In this document: positions 1 through 9,680 of the stretch, in pieces
How the letters are laid out: every line of letters starts with the position of its first letter
How positions within the stretch are numbered: the first letter of the stretch is position 1
NCBI GenBank assembly: GCA_030699825.1
Contig: JAUYKV010000003.1
Coordinates: forward strand, 1 to 41,828
DNA from: Pseudomonas sp.
GTDB lineage: Bacteria; Pseudomonadota; Gammaproteobacteria; Pseudomonadales; Pseudomonadaceae
Length of the DNA: 41,828 nucleotides
Direction of reading: 5' to 3'
Notes under the pieces: model-generated
Seen by the model: only the letters and a program-made list of their open reading frames with translations
What the model was told of the DNA's origin: nothing
Databases searched by the model: none
Position numbers and translations under genes: made by a program

Positions 1-643
1 GCGCGCCGATGCCGAAAGCACCCATATAACAACCAGAATCACCGATTGCGCCTGATAGGGCCTCCGACGGCCTCCCGGACACTGAGAAAATCCCCGGCAG
101 TTGATTGCCATCACTCGTTGCGTTTTTACACGGTCTGGGCCGACTCCGGCCCACCACAACAGGCAGAAATCGGCCGGTTCTGTTGAAAACGTCGGGTTTT
201 TCAAGCTGCCGGAATACTGATCGGTGAAGGCGTCTTTTTTATGCGCTGCTACGTAAAGTCTGAGTCCGAATACCTCTGGGTTGATTCTGGATTTCAAGCT
301 CAGGCGCGTACTTTTCTGCCGTGAAAGCCACTACTGACTGTTTTCAACAGAATCGGCCGTTTCCTGCCAGTCCAGAGGTGTTCTACTGCTCAACTCGGCT
401 TCAATCCGAGGCCCTCTGAAGTGTGCCTGGCCGCTCAACTTTCACTGCGCTTTTACAACTAGCAACTCTGACCAATCTGTTGTGTAGGAAGGAGACATTA
501 ACTCTCGCCGCGTATGGGGCACGACGCCCCGGATCATCAACTCGTCCCCTTACAGAACGTAGCGCGGAGCATGGTCCGAGTGCTCGAATTTCAGGACGTG
601 GCTGCCATGAGTCTTTTCCAGGTTTAAGTTTCTGAACACCGGA
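1..643. other. Non-coding left flank of the recombinase operon (island DNA)
   Basis: No convincing gene is seen in these 643 bases. The one open frame of any length on the plus strand (423-635) has no ribosome binding site in the right place and no recognisable protein. The stretch holds a 207-bp segment bounded by near-perfect 29-base inverted repeats (162-368, listed separately), a GC hairpin at 137-152 (six-base arms, four-base loop) and another at 516-530 (five-base arms, five-base loop), neither followed by a T run. Base composition is lower in GC than the chromosome to the right of 6250, so it is most simply part of the same imported element as the recombinase genes. The window starts inside the element, so its other end cannot be seen. 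Confidence 0.6.
162..368. repeat. MITE-like segment with 29-bp terminal inverted repeats
   Basis: Bases 162-190 and the reverse complement of 340-368 match at 26 of 29 positions. Both arms carry the inward-reading string TTCTGTTGAAAAC, which resembles the ends of several Pseudomonas insertion sequences (recalled, not searched). The 149 bases between the arms have no credible open frame, so this looks like a miniature inverted-repeat element or a deleted insertion sequence. I see no clear target-site duplication outside the arms. It could also be a recombinase-binding region of the larger island. Confidence 0.6.
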
Positions 644-1042
644 TCAGGTCTTCTTTTGAAGCTGTGAAACCGGCCGCTCCAACATCGATTGCGTTAGCCC
701 GTGCATATCCGCATTGGCTTGCCAGATCAAAAACCGGCTATGCATATCTCGAACAGCAGCTAACAGCTTCTGATTGGTCGCTGTCAGTTTCTCAATGTGC
801 TCGTTGGCTGCCTGAATATCGCTAATCCAGCCCGGCTTCAGCTTCTGAGCCTTCAATGCCGCCTTGCAATTCTTCATCGCTAAATCCACGGCAGGTAGAT
901 TCATCAGGGACTGGCGAGCACGACTGATACCCAGTTTTTCTTTGCAGGCCTCAACGAGCAAAGGCCAGGTCAGCTTCGGCTCTGACCATTCCTCAATCAG
1001 CTTAATGATGCGTTTCTCATCCTTTGGCGTTAAATGCCCCAT
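644..1042 (-). CDS. Small helical accessory protein of the recombinase module (TnpC-like)
   Basis: A 132-residue protein and the last gene of the recombinase operon, starting two bases after the stop of the 737-residue recombinase. It is charged and predicted almost wholly helical. A stretch at about residues 75-105 (starting near IQAANEHIEKL) looks like a coiled coil, and there is no catalytic motif. In position, size and character it resembles TnpC of Tn554 (about 125 residues), which assists the TnpA/TnpB recombinases. The small third member (GmtX) of Gamma-Mobile-Trio islands is the other candidate. I cannot prove homology by eye. A role as a DNA-binding or complex-forming helper of the recombinases is inferred from context. 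Confidence 0.75.
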   Translation of the reverse strand: MGHLTPKDEKRIIKLIEEWSEPKLTWPLLVEACKEKLGISRARQSLMNLPAVDLAMKNCKAALKAQKLKPGWISDIQAANEHIEKLTATNQKLLAAVRDMHSRFLIWQANADMHGLTQSMLERPVSQLQKKT

Positions 1043-1044
1043 CG

Positions 1045-3258
1045 TTAACCCTCGATCTCATTCAGCAAAGCCAAGACGTCATCCAGCGATGGCAACGCCT
1101 CTTGCGCCTGGTTCTCTTCAATGAATTTGACTTCAATCAGCCCCGACATTGCGGCGGCGTTCTTGGTCAGCGTCCAACCGTTATCGGTGTTCCACACAAT
1201 GGCACCGTTTTCGAGTTCGGGGTTTTCCAGCGTTTGGATGAGCACCTCGCACTTAAAGAGCTTCTCACTCAGTTTTTTGGCCGACTCCGATGCCCCAAAC
1301 ACACCCCGAGACTGCGCATCTAGGGCTTTGTCGAGGCGGCGTTTAAGGTCGTCGCGTTCTTCCCTGAGGTTGTCCAGCTTCACGTCATCCCCTTTGACGC
1401 AACCGAGCCGCCCGCAGTCCAAACAGGCGCCCATTTTCGGGCAGGGCTCGGATTCGAAGGGGTGCACACAAACGCCGAGATGGGTTTGATGGATAATGCG
1501 GTCCTGCTCACCCTCGCACAGTTCCCTCACATCAACCAGGCTCAGCGGCTGATTGGTTTTGACCTTGTCCAGACGCTGAGCAGCGGTGCGGTGCTTCGTT
1601 TTGGGGTGGTAAGCCGCAACCCCTTGGGTGCGTTCCTCGATGGTTTCATGGTTGTAGACCGATCCCATCGTCGTGCGTCCGGAGAAAGCATCAATCAGGA
1701 GCTGCGACAGACCGGCCTGGTGCATCCGCGTGTTCAATTCGTGCCGAAACGCATGCGTGTTGACCTTGACACCGGGGTAGCCATAGCGCTCGAACAGGCT
1801 TTTCCTGCTCGGGTCGTTCGTGCCGCCTAATTGCGTATTCATTCGGCTAGTGTTCGCCGCGACCTCCACGCCAAACCCGCGTGCCACAGCAGCCTTACCT
1901 GAGCCTTCAGCCATTGCTCCCGTGCGCACGGTGAACAACGCATCACGGTACTTCACCCGAGCTTTGCCCTCCGTGTACGGCGTGGTGTATGGAAAATCCT
2001 TTGGAAGATACTTCTCCCGCAACAGCACATTGAGCTTGCGCAGCGTGATCACACACCGGTCGTCAAACTCAAAACCCTGGATTCCTTGCTTGTTCTTAAC
2101 ATATATGCGCTTCCCTGCGCCGGAATCCCATCCGTCACGGATCTCGGCCAAGAGGACTCGGGCGGCGGGGGTGAGCCCCTTTTTCTTCTCAAGGCATTTC
2201 AGGAACTTGGCATTGAATATGTTTCGCGGGCTGTAGCCCTCATGAACGGTGAGTTTCAGCGCGGCACAGGCTTCGGCGTACGTGAGCGGTTCATCAGGTC
2301 CCTTGGGTGGCAGTCCTTCATGGGGCGGAAACTCATCGGGATGGTCTTCCAGCCAGGCGGCGTAAGCCCGCGCCTCATCGGTGATCGGTTTCAGTAACGT
2401 GATGACCCGCTCGACGACCGGCTCCATCTCAGGCTTAACGACGGGCTTCAGCGTCACCTGGTTTATCTTTTCCGCGTACCAGCGCAGGAACATGCGCCGA
2501 TTGCCCTGGGTATCCTCTTTGAATACCTGGCAATCCAATTCAACATCCGCCAATTCACCCACGCGACTCGGTGCACTAAGCAACAGCGCACAGGCGGATG
2601 TCACAACAATATCGAGGGGGCTGGTCAATTCGTTAGTGAACACTTCCCCGAGGGCTCTGATCGCGTCAGGGTTGGGCAGCTTCTGTTCCCGATCCGCTTT
2701 TTGCTGCTTGAGCGTGCCACGCGGCCTGCTCGTCAGCGGAGAGGTCCACCGGAAATCCGACTTGAGCAGTTTTTTGGCCCGCATCAGGGTGATGAGGGTC
2801 TCTAATGACTTACTGCAACAGTATGCGGTGTTATATTTTGTCCACTGACGGTTCATGTGCTCGCACGCTGTATTACATACAGCGGCGGACACCCGAGTCA
2901 CATCCCGCGTACCGGTCAGCTCGAACAGGGCGGCTTCCAGCCCCTTCAGGGCCATCAGCGAGTCCTTTGGCGACTTTTGCTGCGAGAAAACCTTTCGGTA
3001 CACCAGTATGGCTTTGGCAAACTCCGTGAAAGGTGCCTGCATCGCCTTTGGGGCAACTTTGGTCGATCCGAACGCCGTGAAGCTACAGCCTTCGAAGCCA
3101 TGCGTGTGCCAACTGCCGTCTTCCCAGCGAATACTCGCGTGCACTCGATTGGGAATGCCTTTGGGCAGGGTCTGTTTTGCCCATTCGATAAACGCCGCGA
3201 GCTGAGCCTCCGCAGCCAGTTGGCTCCTGGGCTTAAAATCGACAATGTTCTCGGTCAT
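1045..3258 (-). CDS. Tyrosine recombinase, long form with Cys-rich C-terminal region
   Basis: A 737-residue tyrosine-family site-specific recombinase, third in the operon. The catalytic set can be followed: Arg232 in SAPSRVGEL (box I), His502-x-x-Arg505 in THAFRHEL (box II) and the nucleophile Tyr535 in GSVYNHET. After the catalytic domain comes a cysteine cluster (Cys597, 606, 612, 615, 620), a likely zinc-binding knuckle, then a charged helix at about 628-650 that looks like a coiled coil. This layout recalls TnpB of Tn554 but is longer. Its ATG overlaps the stop of the 528-residue recombinase by four bases (ATGA), so translation is probably coupled. It should act with its two partners to cut and rejoin the element ends. 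Which members are catalytic in vivo cannot be told from sequence. Confidence 0.9.
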   Translation of the reverse strand: MTENIVDFKPRSQLAAEAQLAAFIEWAKQTLPKGIPNRVHASIRWEDGSWHTHGFEGCSFTAFGSTKVAPKAMQAPFTEFAKAILVYRKVFSQQKSPKDSLMALKGLEAALFELTGTRDVTRVSAAVCNTACEHMNRQWTKYNTAYCCSKSLETLITLMRAKKLLKSDFRWTSPLTSRPRGTLKQQKADREQKLPNPDAIRALGEVFTNELTSPLDIVVTSACALLLSAPSRVGELADVELDCQVFKEDTQGNRRMFLRWYAEKINQVTLKPVVKPEMEPVVERVITLLKPITDEARAYAAWLEDHPDEFPPHEGLPPKGPDEPLTYAEACAALKLTVHEGYSPRNIFNAKFLKCLEKKKGLTPAARVLLAEIRDGWDSGAGKRIYVKNKQGIQGFEFDDRCVITLRKLNVLLREKYLPKDFPYTTPYTEGKARVKYRDALFTVRTGAMAEGSGKAAVARGFGVEVAANTSRMNTQLGGTNDPSRKSLFERYGYPGVKVNTHAFRHELNTRMHQAGLSQLLIDAFSGRTTMGSVYNHETIEERTQGVAAYHPKTKHRTAAQRLDKVKTNQPLSLVDVRELCEGEQDRIIHQTHLGVCVHPFESEPCPKMGACLDCGRLGCVKGDDVKLDNLREERDDLKRRLDKALDAQSRGVFGASESAKKLSEKLFKCEVLIQTLENPELENGAIVWNTDNGWTLTKNAAAMSGLIEVKFIEENQAQEALPSLDDVLALLNEIEG

Positions 3259-4841
3259 TCGCCTTTCCTCCCCGATCGGAGCATGGCCTCACAATCCAGA
3301 ATCACCTTGCGGCAAGCCAGAATGGCCCGATCCCAGAGCACACCGGTCGTTTTATCCGTGGCAATGGTTTGCGCCCGACGACGTTCCAATCGCTCAAGGA
3401 CCGCGCGATGATTGGCGTGCAGAAGAGGTTGAAATTTTCCGCATGCATAACAGGTGTACGGCGCATCGAGATGGCAGGCGGCAGTGGCACCGCAAACTGC
3501 CACATCATCGATTAGTCGATCCGCTCGATCCCCGTTTATCGCTGAGGTGCGGTCCGTGACGATGATCCCGCTGAACGCATTCACAACCAAGGCCAGATGG
3601 TCGCTCATCTTCGCGTCGATCAACGCCAGCAACTCCGGCGACACTGCGCGGTACTTTCGCACTGCCCGAGTATCGTTTTGCATCAATGCGCGGGCCATCG
3701 TCCACTCATCCAGTCCCGCATTGGAAAGGTCCGTGCCGAGGGTGTGCCTGAACCGGTGCCCCCGTGTCACTTTCAGGGGCTTATGGGTGCGAGGCGAAAT
3801 CGGAAAGCCCTCCATCCGCTCGATGCACCTAAGCCAACTCCTGATCGTGCCTGATCCGACATGAAAGGTCGGCTGCGGCGCGTCTTCGAGGTCTTTTTGA
3901 AGGGGGCTATCGAGCAAAACAGGGGGAGTTATCCGCTCCCGACATCCTGCTTCATCATCCAGCTTCCGACGAAAGAGGGGCACATTCTCAATGGCTGCAT
4001 TCCAGTCGGCACCGTCTGGATACGTTTGCCAGAGTTGCGCCAGAACCATTGCCTTGTAGGCCTGCACGGTGTTGTAGAGGTCCTCATCCAGACTGAATGT
4101 TTCGGACTTTGCTCGCCAACCCGCCTCGTCGGCTTTTTGCTTTGCCCAATGAAACCTGACCTTGCAGCCCTGATCGCTCTTCGTGAAATCACCAAAAATC
4201 ATCATTCGCAGCTGAGCGCCACGCTGCCCGTAAATCATCAACATGCGCAGGTAAAGGTACTGCTCGAAATCTAAGTGCCCGTGACAAAACTGCTCATGTA
4301 TCCATTGGTGCAGCGCGTCTTGCTCCACCTGTATGAACGGGCCTTTTTCGGGGTCCAGGCTGAGGATCACATCGTTGCTGGAACGCTTATTCCTGGGCAG
4401 TGCCTGGTAGGCATCGATCAAGGGTTGCGACGGGCGCTGTTCGAGGGATTCGCAGTCGTGCCAAAACGCCATGAAAGCGGCAATGACACTAAACTCACCA
4501 CTGTTAAAGCGCTCCCGCAGAGCGATCAGGTGATCCTCGTTGAGAGGGTCAAGCCCGGCCTGAGCAGCCCGCGACAACCCACTGGCGGCGTTAGCAACCG
4601 TGCACGCTGCCAGATCGGCCATTCGGTACGCCAGGGCGGCGTGCAACCAGGGCTGCCAATCCGGCGAGACGCAGGCAATAGCCGCTTCCCAGTTGACTGA
4701 TTGATTAGCCGATTTATCCGGTTTCCACATGGGGTGAGTCGGTGTGAAAACTTCCCCGCACTTGGCCAGGCGAGGCGTGTTCAGCCATGCATCGAGGCTT
4801 TCCTTCGTGGGTGCCTGAAGTGCTTCGACGGAGATGTTCAC
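3255..4841 (-). CDS. Tyrosine recombinase, middle member of the trio
   Basis: A 528-residue tyrosine recombinase. Visible catalytic residues are Arg207 (IYGQRGAQL), His362-x-x-Arg365 (GHRFRHTLG) and Tyr397 (AVRKYRAV). The C-terminal tail has Cys450, Cys456, Cys464 and Cys467, the last two in a CYAC knuckle, so a small zinc-binding element like that of its larger neighbour is likely. The gene overlaps both neighbours by four bases: its start lies in the stop of the 421-residue gene and its stop lies in the start of the 737-residue gene. Box I is divergent (QRGAQL instead of the common LRxSE), so it belongs to an unusual branch of the family. Its specific role in the complex is not known to me. 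Confidence 0.88.
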   Translation of the reverse strand: MNISVEALQAPTKESLDAWLNTPRLAKCGEVFTPTHPMWKPDKSANQSVNWEAAIACVSPDWQPWLHAALAYRMADLAACTVANAASGLSRAAQAGLDPLNEDHLIALRERFNSGEFSVIAAFMAFWHDCESLEQRPSQPLIDAYQALPRNKRSSNDVILSLDPEKGPFIQVEQDALHQWIHEQFCHGHLDFEQYLYLRMLMIYGQRGAQLRMMIFGDFTKSDQGCKVRFHWAKQKADEAGWRAKSETFSLDEDLYNTVQAYKAMVLAQLWQTYPDGADWNAAIENVPLFRRKLDDEAGCRERITPPVLLDSPLQKDLEDAPQPTFHVGSGTIRSWLRCIERMEGFPISPRTHKPLKVTRGHRFRHTLGTDLSNAGLDEWTMARALMQNDTRAVRKYRAVSPELLALIDAKMSDHLALVVNAFSGIIVTDRTSAINGDRADRLIDDVAVCGATAACHLDAPYTCYACGKFQPLLHANHRAVLERLERRRAQTIATDKTTGVLWDRAILACRKVILDCEAMLRSGRKGE

Positions 4842-6103
4842 TCTGAACCTCCTTGTGTCGTGCCGGCCTTCGGACGGTTGGCCTTAAATCGCTCGGCCCG
4901 TTTCTGTATCGCTTTGTCTGCCTCTTCCTTCCAGAACTTCGCGCCGTAGCGGCCGGGCATGTCCGATTCGGGACTCCAGCCGAACATGTATGTCAGGGTC
5001 TTTTGAACTTGCGTGGTGCGATCCTCTGGCGTGAGCGCTGCCAGTTCCTCACGCATGCTTTCCAGCATCGTGTAGACCGCGTCATGCCTCAGAATATGCG
5101 GGTGCACATGAGCCAGTTCCGGTGCTATTTCTCGGACCCTGGGCAGAACGCCATCCACTGCTTTGATGGTCAGAGGTCCGCCCTCATTTCGCTTGTGCGC
5201 CACCAGCAAAAACGGATGGCTTCTCGCTTGCGATGCGCCACTACGGGGCTTTCTGTTGCGATATTTCGATTCGTACTCAGTGATTGCGTCATACAGGTCG
5301 TCAGTCATCACCAGCATGCGCTCGTGGGTTTTGAATTGCGGGGCCATCGTTCGTGGATCGAGGCTCTCATCCTCCAGATTGACCACCGCTAGTTGACGAC
5401 TGTGCCAGTGAATATCGCTGGTCTTGATCAGCAGCATCTCGGAGCGTCGCAGCCCCATGTCGAGACCCAACAGCAAAATGATGTAGTTACGCAGCCTGAT
5501 GGCTTCATCTGAAAAGGGGTTCTCGGCGCTATCCGGATGCATTATTTCCAGCAAGCGAGTTCGCTCCTGACTCGTAAGCCCCTTCATTTCGTCCGTTCGC
5601 GTTTTTTTCCACGCAGGGCTGGCCGCTTTGATCTTGCGGTTGATGCGCTTCTTCACATCGTCAACCGCCTCATATCGTGTTGAGTGATCACCCAACTTGT
5701 CATAGAGGAAGGACAGGTAGTCGCGTACCGCCTCGATTCGCTGCCGCGCATGGACTTTGCCAACGGAGATGTAGGCAGTCGGAAGCAAACGCATCCCCGC
5801 ATACTTCATTGCCAAGGTTTCCTTGCTAAACCCCGCGTCCGACACAAATCTGGAAAGCTCACTGTCTGTCAGGTATTGGCTGGCAGGGCGCTGTTCGATG
5901 CGAGAAATCAGATCAATAGAGGAAAAAGCTAGAAACTGCTCAAGCACAACCAGATGCTCAAGGTACTTCTTTGTTGTTTCCAGTGCTCTGCCCGAGTGCT
6001 CCATGGTCATGTAGAGGTTGGGGTAGTAAACCGGGATGTAGTCTTGCACCAGCAGCTTTCTACGAGCACCATTCACCACCTGCTCTATGACCTGGAAACC
6101 CAT
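4838..6103 (-). CDS. Tyrosine recombinase, first member of the trio
   Basis: A 421-residue site-specific integrase and first gene of the operon. Residues about 35-130 look like the SAM-like core-binding domain. The catalytic domain follows with Arg219 (GLRRSEML), Lys258, His336-x-x-Arg339 (HPHILRHD), Trp376 and Tyr386 (GRYGAKFW), a complete set. The ATG at 6101-6103 follows a good ribosome binding site (GAGGGAG) and a strong sigma70 promoter at 6134-6161. It is the closest of the three to ordinary phage-type integrases and to Tn554 TnpA. The gene lies within about 150 bases of ettA, so it sits at the very end of the element, as expected of an integrase next to its attachment site. A Gamma-Mobile-Trio recombinase (GmtY-like) is a possible identity; this needs a profile search. 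Confidence 0.92.
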   Translation of the reverse strand: MGFQVIEQVVNGARRKLLVQDYIPVYYPNLYMTMEHSGRALETTKKYLEHLVVLEQFLAFSSIDLISRIEQRPASQYLTDSELSRFVSDAGFSKETLAMKYAGMRLLPTAYISVGKVHARQRIEAVRDYLSFLYDKLGDHSTRYEAVDDVKKRINRKIKAASPAWKKTRTDEMKGLTSQERTRLLEIMHPDSAENPFSDEAIRLRNYIILLLGLDMGLRRSEMLLIKTSDIHWHSRQLAVVNLEDESLDPRTMAPQFKTHERMLVMTDDLYDAITEYESKYRNRKPRSGASQARSHPFLLVAHKRNEGGPLTIKAVDGVLPRVREIAPELAHVHPHILRHDAVYTMLESMREELAALTPEDRTTQVQKTLTYMFGWSPESDMPGRYGAKFWKEEADKAIQKRAERFKANRPKAGTTQGGSE

Positions 6104-6133
6104 ATTGCTCCCTCATAAAAAATAACTTTTCTA

Positions 6134-6161
6134 AGTATAGTCAGGAACAAGTTAAGGTCAA
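6134..6161 (-). promoter_or_regulatory. Sigma70 promoter of the recombinase operon
   Basis: On the minus strand TTGACC (6161-6156) and TATACT (6139-6134) are separated by 16 bases. Each matches five of six consensus positions. The predicted start lies about 25 bases before the integrase ATG, with the ribosome binding site between. Its strength suggests the recombinases are expressed unless a repressor or bound recombinase blocks it. Confidence 0.75.
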
Positions 6162-6162
6162 C

Positions 6163-6181
6163 GCAAAACCTAACGTTTTGC
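6163..6181. repeat. Inverted repeat at the element end, upstream of the integrase promoter
   Basis: GCAAAAC and GTTTTGC flank a five-base spacer, a perfect dyad with seven-base arms lying one base outside the -35 box of the integrase promoter. Tyrosine recombinases bind short inverted arms around their crossover site, so this may be a core or arm-type binding site. It could equally be an operator through which a bound protein controls the promoter. Confidence 0.5.
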
Positions 6182-6250
6182 TTTCCAGAATTCAAGCGCT
6201 TGTCGCTACCATAAAGCACTGAAAACACAGGATTAAAGGCGAGTACAATC

Positions 6251-7942
<1,692 letters not shown>

Positions 7943-7966
7943 CCAGTGCCACGCTGATGACATGCA

Positions 7967-7991
7967 ACGGAGCCCTCGGGCTCCGTTTTTT
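7967..7991 (+). terminator. Intrinsic terminator of ettA
   Basis: A nine-base stem (ACGGAGCCC / GGGCTCCGT) with a minimal loop is followed by a six-T run, 25 bases after the ettA stop. Confidence 0.9.
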
Positions 7992-7992
7992 G

Positions 7993-8542
7993 TTCGATGG
8001 TTGCCACGCGGTGTTGGCGGCTCTTGGAGGGCAGACCCGACCCGGCGCGATGCTTTGGCTTGTCGAGCGGACTCTGTCCGCCATCGCCGCGGGTCACGTG
8101 ACCCACGGGGACGTGGGAAATGCCGCGAGCCCGTAGGCGACCCCATGGATGGGGGAGGTAGGAAAAATGCCGGGAGCATTTTCGAGAACGGGCGCGGCCC
8201 TCCTGCAGGGGCATGCGCTGTCTGTTGCTTTTGTGCGAGGGGGCGGGCGGCGTTCCGTGACCCACAGTCTCGTAGCCTGGATAAACCTTGTAGTGGTCCG
8301 GGGGCATCCCCGGATGGCAGGGCGTCTTGCGGTTTATTCCGGTTGCCCGTTGTGATGCGTGTCATGGCAAACCAGCCAGTATCTATGGCACCACGGTGCA
8401 CTGCCTGCGGCGAGCGACAAACCGCCAGCGTCGAGCCACGCCAGTGTCGACAGGTTACTCGTGCAAGCGGTGATTGATGTCAGTGCAAGCTGGCCAGGAA
8501 CGTCCACACTGGAATGAGTAAGTTTTCCTCTGGAGCTTTCCT
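7993..8542. other. 550-bp intergenic region with palindromes, no supported gene
   Basis: No gene is supported here. The open frames that run through it are rich in Arg, Gly, Pro and Cys, without a credible start, as expected from chance in GC-rich DNA. It contains a perfect 14-base palindrome (GGGTCACGTGACCC, 8091-8104), followed by a hairpin with arms 8102-8107 and 8112-8117 that shares bases with it. At about 8270-8345 it holds text resembling the dispersed 'GTAGCCTGGAT' type intergenic repeats of Pseudomonas. A promoter for the zinc-finger gene at 8543 should lie in the last 100 bases, but I see no good consensus. Confidence 0.55.
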
Positions 8543-8863
8543 ATGCCTGCTTTCGATCCCCAAGTGGCACTCGATGCCCTGCTCGCCGAGTACAGTGCGC
8601 GGGCCAACGCGATTCGCCAGGATTTGGCCCGCAGCCACTCGCCGGATTTTGCCGAACAGGCCCTGCAGCGACAGAACGATGAGGTGCTCGAAGCCCTGCT
8701 GGACGAGGCCGAGAAAGGTTTGCGCCAGGTGGGTATGGCCAAGCTGCGGTTGGACGAAGGCACCTATGGCGACTGCCTGCGCTGTGGCGAATCGATCGAG
8801 CCGGCGCGTTTGCAGGTGTTGCCGGCCACCGAGTACTGCCTGCGTTGTGCCGATCTGCAATAA
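8543..8863 (+). CDS. DksA/TraR-family C4 zinc-finger protein
   Basis: A 106-residue member of the DksA/TraR family: an N-terminal helical part (coiled-coil tip region) followed by a C4 zinc finger, CLRC (near residue 79) and CLRC (near residue 100). It is shorter than DksA (147 residues, also in this window at 18365-18808) and has a different N-terminus. Relatives bind the secondary channel of RNA polymerase; whether this one does is unknown. The start is supported by GGAG eight bases upstream. It stands alone: a terminator precedes it, and the next gene is on the other strand. Confidence 0.85.
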   Translation: MPAFDPQVALDALLAEYSARANAIRQDLARSHSPDFAEQALQRQNDEVLEALLDEAEKGLRQVGMAKLRLDEGTYGDCLRCGESIEPARLQVLPATEYCLRCADLQ

Positions 8864-8931
8864 AGCCCCGTCCCCTGCAGGCGCTGTGTTTTGCTCATTA
8901 GCCATTGCAACAACCAATGGGTACATCGCCT

Positions 8932-8960
8932 AAAAAAAACCCACACGGTCAGGTGTGGGT
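8932..8960 (-). terminator. Minus-strand intrinsic terminator
   Basis: Arms ACCCACAC (8939-8946) and GTGTGGGT (8953-8960) with a six-base loop. An eight-A run at 8932-8939 becomes the U tract on the minus strand. It lies about 220 bases beyond the stop of the glycine-zipper gene and would end its transcript. It also insulates the zinc-finger gene. Confidence 0.8.
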
Positions 8961-9005
8961 GTTGGTGAAAACCGTGCATGCACGGGAACCGGAGTAGACC
9001 CTAGC

Positions 9006-9050
9006 GGAGCAGGCCATGGAGGAGCGGACCATGGCGGAGCGGGTCTTTGC
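9006..9050. repeat. Short 15-bp imperfect tandem repeat
   Basis: Three consecutive 15-base units begin GGAGC(A/G)G (9006-9020, 9021-9035, 9036-9050). The first two also share CCATGG. It lies in the probable 3' untranslated part of the glycine-zipper transcript. No function is known to me. Confidence 0.45.
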
Positions 9051-9179
9051 CACCAAAAAAACAGGAGCGCATCACGAACCCTGATGTTGCACGGGTCGCA
9101 AGGCAGGTAGATGGGTGCCTACGCGAGTGGTCGCGGGGCGTGGGGCGGTAGCCGGCGCCTCACTCGGTCGCCGGATCGA

Positions 9180-9530
9180 TCAATGTTCGGGCCGGGCGAT
9201 CCGGTTGCCGCGGATGCTCACCAGTTCGCCTGCCTTGAAGCGTGCGTTAGGCGAGCGCACGACGCGTTGCGTGCCGTCATCGGTCTTGACCAGATAGGCC
9301 GTGTCGCTGAGTCCCAGCACGCTCTGCGCGCCCGAGCCGCTCCAGGCGCCCAGGGCAGCACCGGCCAGTGCGCCGATCGGGCCGCCAGCGGCACCGCCGA
9401 GAATAACCCCGCCCAGACCGCCGAACACCTTGCCGGCGGTATGGTCGGGTTGTTCGGCGAGTACTTCGACGGCAAAAGCCGATTGAGCGCTGAGCAGCAG
9501 GCCGAGAGTCAGTGCGGAGAGTCGTTTCAT
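9180..9530 (-). CDS. Glycine-zipper envelope protein with signal peptide
   Basis: A 116-residue exported protein. Residues 1-20 form a signal peptide ending in SAFA. Residues about 32-65 are a glycine zipper (GGLGGVILGGAAGGPIGALA and beyond), the membrane-inserting motif of small outer- or inner-membrane proteins. The tail carries basic and polar residues. The start is backed by AAGG nine bases upstream. It is transcribed away from norR. Between them lie two NorR-type sites and, on this strand, a sequence with a perfect sigma54 -24 element, so induction by nitric oxide through NorR is a reasonable inference. The molecular role is unknown. Confidence 0.8.
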   Translation of the reverse strand: MKRLSALTLGLLLSAQSAFAVEVLAEQPDHTAGKVFGGLGGVILGGAAGGPIGALAGAALGAWSGSGAQSVLGLSDTAYLVKTDDGTQRVVRSPNARFKAGELVSIRGNRIARPEH

Positions 9531-9571
9531 GATTTTTACCTTGCGTGATAGGTTATCGACACATAGATATA

Positions 9572-9587
9572 GTCATTTTCCGTGCCA
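9572..9587 (-). promoter_or_regulatory. Possible sigma54 promoter of the glycine-zipper gene
   Basis: On the minus strand TGGCACG (9587-9581) is a perfect -24 element. The -12 position reads ATGAC instead of TTGCA, so GG-N10-GA replaces the usual GG-N10-GC. The NorR-type sites lie 43-78 bases upstream, a workable enhancer distance. The weak -12 box keeps this tentative. Confidence 0.4.
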
Positions 9588-9629
9588 TAAAAATTCTTCA
9601 AATAAATCAAGTACATATATTTTTGTTGA

Positions 9630-9665
9630 GTCATAGTGACCAGAGTTCCCCCTAGTCACTATGAC
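9630..9665. promoter_or_regulatory. Pair of NorR-type binding sites
   Basis: GTCATAGTGAC (9630-9640) and GTCACTATGAC (9655-9665) are exact reverse complements, and each fits the NorR enhancer consensus GT-N7-AC. They lie between norR (16 bases before its start) and the divergent glycine-zipper gene. Binding here could both activate the divergent sigma54-type promoter and repress norR itself. Confidence 0.75.
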
Positions 9666-9680
9666 CAAGATGGAGTCGTT

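Noticed and set aside
423..635. 70-codon plus-strand frame in the island flank
   Set aside because: No correctly spaced ribosome binding site, random composition and no relation to the neighbouring operon.
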